Assembly: GCA_036275915.1 (NCBI GenBank)
Contig: DASUCV010000018.1
Coordinates: 417,054-481,053, forward strand
Length of the DNA: 64,000 nucleotides
Direction: 5' to 3'
Origin: Candidatus Polarisedimenticolaceae bacterium
GTDB taxonomy: Bacteria; Acidobacteriota; Polarisedimenticolia; Polarisedimenticolales; DASRJG01
Positions 37,276 through 45,567 of this stretch are shown in pieces. Each line of letters starts with the position of its first letter. Within the stretch, counting starts at the first letter, position 1. A model generated the notes under the pieces. It was not told the DNA's origin. It saw only the letters and a program-made list of their open reading frames with translations, and ran no database searches. The position numbers and the translations under genes are program-made.

Positions 37276-38784
37276 CTACGACGGCGAGAGCGCCGGGTCA
37301 ACGTCGCGGTAGTGCACCGCCTCGGCCACGTGCTCCTGCGCGATGGCGTCGGCGCCTTCGAGGTCGGCGATCGTCCGCGCGGTCCGGCGGATCCGGTCGA
37401 AGGCGCGCGCCGTCAGGCCGAGGTGCCGGCACGCGCTGACGAGAAGACGGCGGCCCGCATCGTCGAGCGGAGCGTGGCGCTCGAGATCGGCGCGGCCCAT
37501 GTGCGCGTTGCAGCCGCCGAATCTCCCGTGTTGCCGCTCCCGCGCCGCGACGACCCGCGCGCGCACCGCGGACGACGGCTCCCCCGCCTTCGCCGCCGCG
37601 AGGTCGCCGGGATCGACCGCCGGCACGTTCACGGTGAGATCGATCCGGTCGAGGAGCGGCCCCGACAGCTTGGCGAGATAGCGATGCACCTCGTTCGGCG
37701 TGCAGCGGCAGCGGCCGCGCGGGTCGCGCGCCCAGCCGCAGGGGCAGGGGTTCATCGATGCCGCGAGCAGGAACCGCGCGGGGAAGACGGCGCGCGCGTG
37801 CAAGCGGACGACGGCGACGTCGCCGCTCTCGAGCGGTCCTCGCAAGGCCTCGAGCGCATCGCGGCGGAACTCGGGAAGCTCGTCCAAGTAGAGAACCCCG
37901 CCGTGCGCGAGCGCGATCTCACCGGGCTTGAGCGCGAGACCGCCGCCGACGAGGCCGGCGAGCGAGATGCCGTGATGCGGAGCGCGGAACGGGCGGCGGG
38001 CGACGAGCCCGGAGGCGAGGCCCGCGGCGCTCCAGATCTGCGTGACCTCGAGCGCCTCCTCGTGCGTGAGCTCGGGCATGATCCCCGCGAGCCGGCGCGC
38101 GAGCATCGTCTTGCCGGTGCCGGGCGGCCCGCACAACAGGACGTGATGACCTCCTGCCGCCGCGATCTCGAGCGCACGTCGCGCGGTCTTCTGGCCGCGC
38201 ACGTCGGCGAGATCCTCGTAGACCGCGGGTGCCTCGGCCTCCGGAACGCGCCGCGGCGCTTCCGGCACGAGCGCCGGGTGCTTCAAGAGCGCCACCGCGT
38301 CGGCGAGGCGCGCGACCCCCCACACGCGAAGGCCGTCGACGAGTTGCGCCTCGGGCACGTTCGACGCGGGCACGACGAGCCCCGTGCGCCCCGCCGCGCG
38401 CGCCGCGAGCGCGATCCCGAGGACTCCGCGTACGGGCCGGACGGCGCCGTCGAGCGCCAGCTCGCCGGCGAGCACCACGTCCGTGAACGGCCGCTCGCCG
38501 AGGCGCCCGTCGGCGCCGAGGATCGCGGCGGCGATCGGCAGGTCGAGCGCCGCCCCCTCCTTCCTCACGTCCGCGGGGGCGAGGCTGACGGTCACCCGCC
38601 GCTGCGGGAGCTTGAACCCTGCGTGCTGAAGCGCGGCGCGAATCCGATCGATCCCTTCGCGCACGCTGCTCTGCGCGAGGCCGACCGCGGCGATGTTGGG
38701 GAGGCCGCCTCCGAGATGAACCTCGACGTCCACGAGACGTGCGTGGACGCCGACGAGAACCGCACCGGCGGCTCGTCCGAGCAT
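37276..38784 (-). CDS. comM: ComM/YifB-family Mg-chelatase-like AAA+ ATPase
   Basis: A 502-residue protein. The N-terminal Lon-substrate-like domain has VDVEVHLGGGLPNIAAVGL. The AAA+ core has LLCGPPGTGKTMLARRL and VLYLDELPEF, with ASMNPCPCGW and a zinc-like cysteine cluster (CRCTPNEVHRYLAKLSGPLL). ComM is a helicase that helps branch migration during natural transformation, and YifB is its broader family name. Other competence genes are not here. The start is ATG 38784. Confidence 0.93.
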   Translation of the reverse strand: MLGRAAGAVLVGVHARLVDVEVHLGGGLPNIAAVGLAQSSVREGIDRIRAALQHAGFKLPQRRVTVSLAPADVRKEGAALDLPIAAAILGADGRLGERPFTDVVLAGELALDGAVRPVRGVLGIALAARAAGRTGLVVPASNVPEAQLVDGLRVWGVARLADAVALLKHPALVPEAPRRVPEAEAPAVYEDLADVRGQKTARRALEIAAAGGHHVLLCGPPGTGKTMLARRLAGIMPELTHEEALEVTQIWSAAGLASGLVARRPFRAPHHGISLAGLVGGGLALKPGEIALAHGGVLYLDELPEFRRDALEALRGPLESGDVAVVRLHARAVFPARFLLAASMNPCPCGWARDPRGRCRCTPNEVHRYLAKLSGPLLDRIDLTVNVPAVDPGDLAAAKAGEPSSAVRARVVAARERQHGRFGGCNAHMGRADLERHAPLDDAGRRLLVSACRHLGLTARAFDRIRRTARTIADLEGADAIAQEHVAEAVHYRDVDPALSPS

Positions 38785-38824
38785 GAGGACCCGACCCGAG
38801 GAGGCTTCGAGGGGACCGGCGGGA

Positions 38825-40561
38825 TCAGTTCGTGCGGATCGTGAGGCGCGTGCCCGGGTAGAGCACGCCGTTCGGCGCGATCTTGTTCAGGGCGCAGATC
38901 GTATCGACCGAGACCTGATACTTGTCGGCGATGCGGTAGAGCGTTTCGCCGCGCTGCACCGTGTGGACGACCGTCTTCTCGGGAGCGCTCTTCGCCCCAC
39001 CCTTGCGCCCGGCCGTCGTCGAGCCGGACGCCGGGTGCGCGTTCGACGCGATCACGGTCTTCGTGCCGCGCCCGGGGACGACGAGCTTCTGGCCCACGCG
39101 GAGCGGCGACTTCGTGCTCATGCCGTTCGCCTCGGCCAGGGCCGCCACCGACGTCCGGTACCGGCTCGCGATCCGCCCGAGAGTGTCGCCGCGCTGCACG
39201 CGATAGGACGCGGGGCGCGTGCCGTCGTCCACGAAGCTGCCGGTCGACACGACCGCGGGAATGACGAGATCCTGTCCGGGCTTGAGCGACGCCTTCATGC
39301 TCATCCCGTTCGCATGCGCGATCGCGCTCGACGTCACGCCGTAGTTCTTCGCGATCGCAGCGAGCGACTCGCCCTTGCCGACCTGGTGACGCGCGAGGAC
39401 GAGACGGTCGGACGCCGGCAGCGCCGCGTACGCCTGGGACGCTTGCGCACCGGTTCCCACGGGGAAGCGCACGTCGGTCGTCGCACCGGGCGGCGTCGCA
39501 CCGCGGCGGAGCTGCGGATTGAGCTGCTTGAGCACGTCGGGATCGACGTCGGCGAGGCGGGCGAGGACGCGCAGGTCGGTCTGCCCTTCGATCGGCACGA
39601 CGTCCGTCTCGAGCACCTTCGCGGGCGTTACCTCGAACCCGTACTTGGCCGGCTGCTTCGCGATGAGCGTCGCCGCCAGGATCGCGGGGACGTAGTCACG
39701 CGTCTCGCGGCGGAGATACTTCGTCGAGGCGAGCGACCAGAAATCGTTCTTCCCGGTCTTCGCGATCGACCGCTGGATCTTTCCCTCGCCCGCGTTGTAC
39801 GCCGCGAGGGCGAGATACCAGTCGCCGAACATGTCGTGGAGATCCTTGAGATACGCCGCCGCGGCGCGCGCCGACTTCTCGGGATCGGAGCGCTCGTCGA
39901 TCCAGTTGTCGATGCGCAGGCCGTACCGCCGTCCCGTCTCCGAGATGAACTGGAAGATGCCCTTCGCGCGGGCGCGCGAGTACGCGTTCGTCTTGAACGC
40001 GCTCTCGACGTGCGCCATGAAGACGAGGTCCTTCGGGATCCCGGCCTGCTCGAAGATGCGCTGGAACGTATCGACGTATTGGGTCGAGCGGTCCAGGCCG
40101 AGTCCGAACAGCTCCTTGTGCCGCGTGGTGAAGTAATCGACGTACGCGACCACGCGGTCGTTCAGGATCATCGGGATGTCAAAGCCGGGGAACGCCTCCT
40201 GGACCAGGTTCTTCTCGCGCTGAAGATCGCCGGCGGTGGCCTCGGGGTTCTCGGGGAGCTCGTCCAGGGGCGACGGCTCGACCTCTTCGATCTGCTGCGC
40301 TTCGTCGTCGGCCTCGGGGGTTTGCGCGTCGGTCTCGGCGGCGAGGTTGGCCTCGTCCGACTCGGCCGTGGGGCGCTCCGCCGTGGCGGCCGGCGTCGGC
40401 TCCGGTGTCGAAGGCACCGATGCCGTCGGCTGGCCGGAGGCGCTCGGAATCGTGTGGACCGGTTTCGTCGACGCGCACGACGCCAGACCGAGCCCGAGGA
40501 TCAGGACGCCGAGATAAGAGAGATACAAGAGCGTACGCCGCGCGTTTGAACGGTTCTTCAA
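38825..40561 (-). CDS. LysM-containing lytic transglycosylase lipoprotein (MltD-like)
   Basis: A 578-residue outer-membrane lipoprotein. The lipobox GLGLASC puts the lipid Cys at residue 29. A low-complexity stretch (about 30-100) follows, then an SLT domain with catalytic Glu in [19 protein letters not shown] and [10 protein letters not shown], and then three LysM repeats ([45 protein letters not shown]). It cleaves peptidoglycan. I start it at TTG 40561 because GGGGAAG lies just upstream and the -10 box lies at 40627. The longer ATG (40672) would precede the promoter. Confidence 0.92.
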   Translation of the reverse strand: MKNRSNARRTLLYLSYLGVLILGLGLASCASTKPVHTIPSASGQPTASVPSTPEPTPAATAERPTAESDEANLAAETDAQTPEADDEAQQIEEVEPSPLDELPENPEATAGDLQREKNLVQEAFPGFDIPMILNDRVVAYVDYFTTRHKELFGLGLDRSTQYVDTFQRIFEQAGIPKDLVFMAHVESAFKTNAYSRARAKGIFQFISETGRRYGLRIDNWIDERSDPEKSARAAAAYLKDLHDMFGDWYLALAAYNAGEGKIQRSIAKTGKNDFWSLASTKYLRRETRDYVPAILAATLIAKQPAKYGFEVTPAKVLETDVVPIEGQTDLRVLARLADVDPDVLKQLNPQLRRGATPPGATTDVRFPVGTGAQASQAYAALPASDRLVLARHQVGKGESLAAIAKNYGVTSSAIAHANGMSMKASLKPGQDLVIPAVVSTGSFVDDGTRPASYRVQRGDTLGRIASRYRTSVAALAEANGMSTKSPLRVGQKLVVPGRGTKTVIASNAHPASGSTTAGRKGGAKSAPEKTVVHTVQRGETLYRIADKYQVSVDTICALNKIAPNGVLYPGTRLTIRTN

Positions 40562-40621
40562 CAGCTTCCCCTTCCGCCGACGGCGTCCGGGCCCACCACG
40601 AGGGCCGACAAGTCGTGATAA

Positions 40622-40650
40622 AGCATAGGTACCGAGCGTTTTGATGTCAA
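40622..40650 (-). promoter_or_regulatory. Promoter of the LysM lytic transglycosylase gene
   Basis: TTGACA (40650-40645) and TATGCT (40627-40622) on the minus strand are separated by 17 bases, a near-consensus sigma70 promoter. Transcription would begin near 40615, about 54 bases before the TTG start. This excludes the longer ATG at 40672. Confidence 0.75.
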
Positions 40651-40703
40651 CCGAGCCGATCTTCAACCCCATCAGAACGCTAGGGTTAGAGCCTCCCCAA
40701 CTC

Positions 40704-40733
40704 TTGACAATTCGATCGGCTTTCGCCTAACCT
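40704..40733 (+). promoter_or_regulatory. recA promoter
   Basis: TTGACA (40704-40709) and TAACCT (40728-40733) are separated by 18 bases; the start of transcription is expected near 40740, 50 bases before the recA ATG. The -10 lies inside a 14-base block, TTCGCCTAACCTCC (40722-40735), that recurs with one change at the lexA promoter. Confidence 0.6.
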
Positions 40734-40789
40734 CCGCGTGTCCTCGAAGCCGGGTCCCCCGGTCACTCGCCTCCCACGGAGATCTCCCA

Positions 40790-41911
40790 ATGTCGGTGGA
40801 ATCCAAGGAACGCACGAAAGCGGTGGAGAACGCGGTCTCCCAGATCGAGCGTCAATTCGGCAAGGGCTCGATCATGAAGCTCGGCGATCGGCAGGGGCTC
40901 GACGTCCCCGTCATCCCGACCTCCTCCCTCTCGGTCGACTTCGCCCTCGGCGTCGGCGGTATCCCCCGCGGCCGCGTCGTCGAGATCTTCGGGCCGGAGT
41001 CCTCGGGCAAAACCACCTTCGCCCTTCACGTCATCGCGGAGGCGCAGCGCCTCGGCGGGCTCGCGGCGTTCATCGACGCCGAGCACGCGCTCGACCCCGA
41101 GTACGCGAAGAAGCTCGGCTGCGACGTCGACAACCTCATGGTCTCGCAGCCCGACTCCGGCGAGCAGGCACTCGAGATTACCGAGATCCTGATCCGCTCC
41201 GGCGCCGTCGACATCGTCGTCGTCGACTCCGTCGCGGCGCTCGTCCCCAAGGCCGAGCTCGACGGCGAGATGGGCGACGCCCACGTCGGCCTCCAGGCGC
41301 GCCTCATGTCGCAAGCGCTCCGCAAGCTCACCGGCATCGTCGCCAAGAGCAAGACCGCCCTCCTCTTCATCAACCAGATCCGCGACAAGATCGGCGTCAT
41401 GTTCGGCAGCCCCGAGACGACCACCGGCGGCCGCGCCCTCAAGTTCTACGCCTCGATGCGCATCGACATCCGCCGCATCGGCGCCATCAAGGAAGGCGAA
41501 GAGACGACCGGCAGCCGCACGCGCCTGCGCGTCGTGAAGAACAAGGTCGCACCTCCGTTCCGCTCCGCGGAGTTCGACATCCTCTACGGCGAGGGCATCT
41601 CGAAGGAGGGCGACCTCTTGGACCTCGGCATCGCGCACCGCATCGTCGAGAAGTCCGGCTCGTGGTTCTCCTACGGCGAGATCCGCCTCGGCCAGGGCCG
41701 CGAGAACGCGCGCGTCTTCTTGAAGGACAACCCCGACCTCACCGCCGAGATCGACAAGAAGGTCCGCGCCGCCCTCGGCCTCATGAAGGGCGCGTCGAAC
41801 GGCGAGACCGCGGCTGCCTCCCCCGCCCCCACCGAGCCCGCACGCCCCGTGGCCGTCTCCGAACCGGCGCCGCGCCCGCGGCCCCGCCCCGAGGCCGTCC
41901 GCACGTCTTGA
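40790..41911 (+). CDS. recA: Recombinase RecA
   Basis: A 373-residue recombinase with Walker [10 protein letters not shown] (68-76), the L1-region sequence [18 protein letters not shown] and [21 protein letters not shown]. The last 50 residues are Ala/Pro-rich and variable. RecA forms filaments on single-stranded DNA, drives strand exchange and triggers LexA self-cleavage; lexA is about 3 kb away in this window. The ATG at 40790 has GGAGATC upstream. It is followed by a hairpin and then tRNA-Phe on the same strand. Confidence 0.99.
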   Translation: MSVESKERTKAVENAVSQIERQFGKGSIMKLGDRQGLDVPVIPTSSLSVDFALGVGGIPRGRVVEIFGPESSGKTTFALHVIAEAQRLGGLAAFIDAEHALDPEYAKKLGCDVDNLMVSQPDSGEQALEITEILIRSGAVDIVVVDSVAALVPKAELDGEMGDAHVGLQARLMSQALRKLTGIVAKSKTALLFINQIRDKIGVMFGSPETTTGGRALKFYASMRIDIRRIGAIKEGEETTGSRTRLRVVKNKVAPPFRSAEFDILYGEGISKEGDLLDLGIAHRIVEKSGSWFSYGEIRLGQGRENARVFLKDNPDLTAEIDKKVRAALGLMKGASNGETAAASPAPTEPARPVAVSEPAPRPRPRPEAVRTS

Positions 41912-41916
41912 AATCC

Positions 41917-41952
41917 GCGGGAACGAGTGCCAGAATCCGCGCTCGTTCCCGC
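41917..41952 (+). terminator. Hairpin between recA and tRNA-Phe
   Basis: GCGGGAACGAG (41917-41927) and CTCGTTCCCGC (41942-41952) are perfect 11-base inverted copies around a 14-base loop. No T-run follows, so it is not a classic intrinsic terminator. It may stop recA transcripts weakly, protect the recA 3' end or mark a processing point, since the tRNA begins seven bases later (41960). Confidence 0.5.
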
Positions 41953-41959
41953 CATTTCC

Positions 41960-42035
41960 GGCTCGGTAGCTCAGTTGGTAGAGCGAGGGACTGAAAATCC
42001 CTGCGTCGGGGGTTCAATTCCCTCCCGAGCCACCA
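41960..42035 (+). tRNA. tRNA-Phe (GAA)
   Basis: A 76-base cloverleaf. The acceptor stem is GGCTCGG paired with CCGAGCC, the D arm is TAGCTCAGTTGGTAGAGC, the anticodon loop CTGAAAA has anticodon GAA, and the T arm has GGTTCAATTCC. The discriminator is A and CCA is encoded (42033-42035). No separate promoter is evident, and it may depend on the recA transcript or on a weak one. Confidence 0.97.
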
Positions 42036-42078
42036 CCCGTACGCAAGAAAACGCCGACTCTCATCGGCCGCCGTTAAG

Positions 42079-42099
42079 GCGTTGTCACGCAGACAATGC
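42079..42099. repeat. Imperfect inverted repeat between tRNA-Phe and a membrane gene
   Basis: GCGTTGTC and GACAATGC form eight-base arms with one mismatch around five bases (ACGCA). The site is within the 137-base gap 42036-42172 and upstream of a weak promoter-like pair (TTGCCA 42117, TACGAA 42140, 17 bases apart). It could be an operator for the next gene. The rest of the gap shows nothing recognisable. Confidence 0.3.
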
Positions 42100-42172
42100 C
42101 GACACCGCCTGAACACTTGCCAATGCGGTCCGACCGCCGTACGAAAAGCGCGCATTCGTGTGGGGGCACGAG

Positions 42173-42667
42173 ATGGTCGAGACCGTCAGTCTTCCTTGTC
42201 CGTCCTGCGCCGTCAGGCTCGAGATCGAGTCCGACATCGAGCGCTTCGCTTGTCTCTCTTGCGGCTCGGAAGTCACCGTCCGTCATGGCGGCGGCACGGT
42301 CAGCTTGACCCTTGCGGCTGCCAACGTGACGCGGATCGAGCGCGGCACCGATCCGTCGCTCGCGATCCGGCGCCTCGAGGGCGAGATGCTGCGCTTGCGC
42401 AGTCCGCTCCAGCAGCACTACACCGAGAAGAGCAACATCGAGGCGCTGTTCCTGTTCGCGTGCATCCTCACCGTCATGGGGGCCGGGCTGTCGTTCATCC
42501 AGTGGTGGGTGGGCGGCGCGGTGGTCGCGCTCGGCGGCGCGCTCGTTCTGCTCACGTGGCGCAGCCGCACGCGGTTGATCGGGCTGCTCCGGAGCGACGA
42601 GTCGGCGATCGCGCAATGTGCGGCCGAAATCCAGAGGTTGCGGGAGCTCGGACGGTTGGCCTCTTAG
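42173..42667 (+). CDS. Zinc-ribbon membrane protein of unknown function
   Basis: A 164-residue protein. The N-terminus has paired cysteines (CPSC and CLSCGSE) like a zinc ribbon, a middle part with TRIERG and SLAIRRLEGEMLRL, two adjacent membrane helices (about residues 90-133, ALFLFACILTVMGAGL and VGGAVVALGGALVLLTW), and a short helical tail. I chose ATG 42173; a GTG at 42158 would add five residues. It is followed by convergent genes with a four-base overlap. I do not recognise a family. Confidence 0.7.
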   Translation: MVETVSLPCPSCAVRLEIESDIERFACLSCGSEVTVRHGGGTVSLTLAAANVTRIERGTDPSLAIRRLEGEMLRLRSPLQQHYTEKSNIEALFLFACILTVMGAGLSFIQWWVGGAVVALGGALVLLTWRSRTRLIGLLRSDESAIAQCAAEIQRLRELGRLAS

Positions 42668-42813
42668 AGGATCGGTCCGCTCTCCCGGATCGGATCTTGT
42701 GCGGCGGCGCCGCGCGAGCGCCAGAGTCCGTAGACGAGCACGGCCGCGACCCACGCGGCGAGCACGATCTTCGCGACGCGCACATCGAGCATCCAGTGTC
42801 CCGTTTCATGCAT
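42664..42813 (-). CDS. Small single-helix membrane protein coupled to pabC
   Basis: A 49-residue protein with one hydrophobic helix (about residues 13-30, AKIVLAAWVAAVLVYGLW) and a basic then polar end. Its ATG (42813) lies inside the last codons of pabC (eight-base overlap ATGCATGA), and its codons follow the GC-rich bias of the neighbours. It could be real and translated by re-initiation at the end of lexA-pabB-pabC, but no homology is recognised. A second ATG eight codons in would give a 42-residue form. Confidence 0.5.
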   Translation of the reverse strand: MHETGHWMLDVRVAKIVLAAWVAAVLVYGLWRSRGAAAQDPIRESGPIL

Positions 42814-43621
42814 GGTGACCGACCTCGCGAGCGCCGAGGCGCTCTGCAATCTGCTTCGTGATCGGGCCGGGCTTTCCGCCGCGCACGTCGCTCGCGTCGA
42901 TCCGGACGACGGGACGCACGCCGAGGAGGCTCGAGGTGAGGAACACCTCGTCGGCGTGCTGCAGCGCGAGGACGCGGAGCTTCCCCTGCCGTACCGAGAG
43001 GCCGAGCGTGCGGAGCGACTCGATCGCGCGGGCACGAGTCACACCGTCGCGCGCGCCGTCGGAGAGCGCGGGCGTGAGCGCCGCGCGCCCGCGGACGATG
43101 AAGACGTTGGCGGTGCAGGCCTCGACGACGTGGCCGCGGTCGTTGAGGAACAACCCCTCGTCCGCGCCGCGGCGGCGGGCCTCTTCGAGCCCGAGGATGG
43201 ACGCGGCGTAGGCGAGCGATTTCGTCCCGGCGAGCGGATCGTGCCGGTGACGACGCCACGGAAGGATGACGGCCGAGCAGGCGCGGCCTTCGTTCTCGGG
43301 CTCGCTCGTGCCCGCGAAGGCGGCCCAGTGGCCCGAGCGCGAGACGAGGACCTTCGCCCAGCCATGGCCGTGCGCGACGGCGGCGAGCGCGCGCCCGATC
43401 TCCTTCTCGTCGGGGAGCGGTATCGAGAGCTTGGCCGCCGCCGCGACGAGCCGCGCGTGGTGCAGCTCGACATGGACCGGACGGCCGTCGCGCACCGCGA
43501 TCGTCTCGAAGACGCCGAGCCCCCACTGCGCCGCGGGGTCGGTCCACGCGAGCGCGAGGCTTCCGGGCTCGACGATGGCGCCGTCGAGGACGGCGCGTCC
43601 CGACGGTGTGCGATCGATCAC
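42806..43621 (-). CDS. pabC: Aminodeoxychorismate lyase-like class IV aminotransferase
   Basis: A 271-residue PLP enzyme of fold type IV. It has GLGVFETIAVRDGRPVHVEL at the start, the PLP lysine in LAGTKSLAYAASI, and DEGLFLNDRGHVVEACTANV for phosphate and substrate. Next to pabB it most probably makes 4-aminobenzoate from aminodeoxychorismate; branched-chain or D-amino acid aminotransferase is the alternative. The GTG at 43621 overlaps the pabB stop (GTGA) with GAGGAGG upstream. Confidence 0.85.
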   Translation of the reverse strand: MIDRTPSGRAVLDGAIVEPGSLALAWTDPAAQWGLGVFETIAVRDGRPVHVELHHARLVAAAAKLSIPLPDEKEIGRALAAVAHGHGWAKVLVSRSGHWAAFAGTSEPENEGRACSAVILPWRRHRHDPLAGTKSLAYAASILGLEEARRRGADEGLFLNDRGHVVEACTANVFIVRGRAALTPALSDGARDGVTRARAIESLRTLGLSVRQGKLRVLALQHADEVFLTSSLLGVRPVVRIDASDVRGGKPGPITKQIAERLGAREVGHHA

Positions 43622-44841
43622 GAAGCCTCCTCGGGCATGAAGCCGAGCGCGCCGGTGAGGGCGCGCGCCTTGTCGTTCGCCTCGGCCCACTCGGCTTCGG
43701 GGTCGGAGTCGGCGAGGATGCCGCCGCCGGCGCCGACGCTCGCGAGACCGCGCGACACGACGATCGATCGTATCAAGATGGAGGAGAGCGTGCTGCCGTC
43801 GTCGTCGAACCAGAAGAGGCTTCCGGTGTAGAGGCCGCGCGGGACCGGCTCGAGCGACCGCAGGATCTCCCGCGCGCGCTCCTTCGGGGCCCCGACGATC
43901 GATCCGCCCGGGAAGACGGCGCGGATCAGCGCGGCGGCGGTCCGATCCTCGAGCTCGGCCGTCACCCGCGCGACGAGATGGTGAACGGTCGGGTACGACT
44001 TGAGGGCGAGCAGCTCGGGGACGCGCACGGTTCCCGTGCGCGCGAGGCGCCCGAGATCGTTGCGCTCGAGGTCGACGATCATGACGAGCTCCGCACGGTC
44101 CTTCGCGGAAGCGAGGAGATCCTCGGCGGCGCGGCGGTCGAGATCCGGAGCCTCGTGGCGGCGACGGGTCCCCTTGATCGGCCGCGTCTCGGCGAGCCCG
44201 CCGCTCGTGACGTCGACGAAGACCTCCGGCGAGATCGAGAGGAGCGCCCCGTTCCGTGCCTCGACGAAGGCCGATCTCGGCGCCGGCCACTGCGACGCGA
44301 GGGTCTCGTAGAGCGGCCAGGGATCGCCTTCGATCGAGCGCGAGAGCGTCTGCGTGAGGTTCGCCTGGTAGATGTCGCCGCGGCGGATGTGGTCCTGGAT
44401 GCGGCGGACGGCGGCGAGATACCGTTCGCGCGGAAGGCTCGTGTCGGGGGCGCCGGATGCGTGCGGCGCCGTGAGGCCGGGTGGCTCGCGGTCAAGACGG
44501 CGCTCGGCGTCGTCGAGAAGCGCGCGGTCCCCGGCACCCGTCGTCCCGCCGCTCTCGAACGTCAGCGAGGCGTCGGACTCCCATGCGGTGAAGCCGCCCT
44601 CGTAGCGGAATGCCGCGGCGACACCCGTGCCGCCCGGACCCCCGCGCTCGCGGCGGCCCTGGATGAGAACGGACAGCGCGTCCAGGCCCTGGACGGTGGA
44701 GAGGCGCGGCTGCAACAGGAGCCGGCAGGGCCAGCTTCCGTCGTGGCCGCCGCGGCCGTCGAAGAAGATCGCCGGCTCTCCGGGGCGGCGCAGCGCCGGG
44801 ACCGCGTGCTCGGGCGCCACGGCGGCAGCGAGCCTCGGCAT
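43618..44841 (-). CDS. pabB: Aminodeoxychorismate synthase component I
   Basis: A 407-residue chorismate-binding enzyme. It has GDIYQANLTQTLS (PabB-type start of the core), the conserved RPIKGTRRR, VDLERNDLGR and FPGGSIVGAPKERAREI. It aminates chorismate using ammonia from PabA, which is not in the window. The gene begins two bases after the lexA stop, so it is expected to be transcribed with lexA. The N-terminal 130 residues are less conserved. Confidence 0.92.
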   Translation of the reverse strand: MPRLAAAVAPEHAVPALRRPGEPAIFFDGRGGHDGSWPCRLLLQPRLSTVQGLDALSVLIQGRRERGGPGGTGVAAAFRYEGGFTAWESDASLTFESGGTTGAGDRALLDDAERRLDREPPGLTAPHASGAPDTSLPRERYLAAVRRIQDHIRRGDIYQANLTQTLSRSIEGDPWPLYETLASQWPAPRSAFVEARNGALLSISPEVFVDVTSGGLAETRPIKGTRRRHEAPDLDRRAAEDLLASAKDRAELVMIVDLERNDLGRLARTGTVRVPELLALKSYPTVHHLVARVTAELEDRTAAALIRAVFPGGSIVGAPKERAREILRSLEPVPRGLYTGSLFWFDDDGSTLSSILIRSIVVSRGLASVGAGGGILADSDPEAEWAEANDKARALTGALGFMPEEAS

Positions 44842-44843
44842 CG

Positions 44844-45446
44844 TCAGTACTTGCGGATGAGGCCGACGACGACCCCTTGGATCTGGACGCGGTCGGCGGT
44901 GACGAGGATCGGCGGCATCGTCGGGTGCGACGGCTGCAGGCGCACCATCGGCCCCTCGCGGTAGAAGCGCTTGAGCGTGGCGTCGCTGCCGTCGACGAGC
45001 GCGACGACCGTCTCGCCTTCGCGCGCGATGTTCCGCTCTTCGATGATGACGTAGTCGCCCTCGCGGATGTGCTCGCCGACCATCGAGTCGCCCTGGATCT
45101 TGAGGACGAAGGTGCGGCCGCGGCCCGAGACCATGTCGGCGGGCACCGTGATCGTCTCGGTCGTCGGGACCGCTTCGAGCGGAAGGCCCGCGGCGATCGT
45201 TCCGACGAGCGGAAGCTCGATCGCGCGCCCGGACGACTCGCGCACGAGGTCGATCGAGCGGTTCTGATTCCAGACGCGCCGGACGAGACCCTTCTCGACG
45301 AGGTGGGTCACGTGCTTGTGCACGGTCGCGACCGAGGAGAGCCCGAGGGTGCCGCCGATCTCTTCGAGACTGGGCGAGTAGCCGTTGGTGTCGATGAAGC
45401 CCTGGATGACGTCGAGCACTTCGCGTTGCCGGCGGGTCAGTGCCAT
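44844..45446 (-). CDS. lexA: SOS-response repressor LexA
   Basis: A 200-residue repressor. The winged helix has GYSPSLEEIGGTLGLSSVAT. The self-cleavage site is Ala86-Gly87 in VGTIAAGLPLEA, with catalytic Ser121 (GDSMVGEHI) and Lys159 (DATLKRF). It should repress SOS genes until RecA filaments promote cleavage. ATG 45446 has GGGAGG upstream. It is the first gene of lexA-pabB-pabC. The promoter (TTGAGT-17-TAATCT) overlaps a 14-base block shared with recA, a candidate LexA operator in this lineage. Confidence 0.97.
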   Translation of the reverse strand: MALTRRQREVLDVIQGFIDTNGYSPSLEEIGGTLGLSSVATVHKHVTHLVEKGLVRRVWNQNRSIDLVRESSGRAIELPLVGTIAAGLPLEAVPTTETITVPADMVSGRGRTFVLKIQGDSMVGEHIREGDYVIIEERNIAREGETVVALVDGSDATLKRFYREGPMVRLQPSHPTMPPILVTADRVQIQGVVVGLIRKY

Positions 45447-45463
45447 GCGAACCTCCCGGGCCA

Positions 45464-45494
45464 GGAGATTAGGCGAAGACGGGACGAAACTCAA
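45464..45494 (-). promoter_or_regulatory. lexA promoter with block shared with recA
   Basis: On the minus strand TTGAGT (45494-45489) and TAATCT (45471-45466) are 17 bases apart, so the leader is only about 13 bases. The -10 region reads TTCGCCTAATCTCC (45477-45464) and matches 13 of 14 bases of the recA -10 region. It is a candidate for LexA control, although it is not an obvious palindrome. Confidence 0.55.
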
Positions 45495-45510
45495 TCCCCG
45501 ATGGGGACTT

Positions 45511-45539
45511 TTGCGGCTGGGTCGGGACCGCCGTATAGT
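45511..45539 (+). promoter_or_regulatory. Promoter of the exported HEAT-repeat gene
   Basis: TTGCGG (45511-45516) and TATAGT (45534-45539) are 17 bases apart; the start of transcription is expected near 45546, about 22 bases before the GTG at 45568. It diverges from the lexA promoter and lies 17 bases away from it. Confidence 0.6.
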
Positions 45540-45567
45540 CGTCGTTCGACTTTCTAGGGGTGCCCGC

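Noticed and set aside
40562-40672. N-terminal extension of the LysM lytic transglycosylase to an ATG at 40672
   Set aside because: A near-consensus promoter (TTGACA-17-TATGCT) lies inside it, and the TTG at 40561 gives a normal 28-residue lipoprotein signal with a ribosome-binding site.
40681-40789. Classical LexA boxes (CTGT-N8-ACAG, GAAC-N4-GTTC, GTTC-N7-GTTC) near recA
   Set aside because: None is present in the recA or lexA control regions, so only the shared 14-base block is reported.
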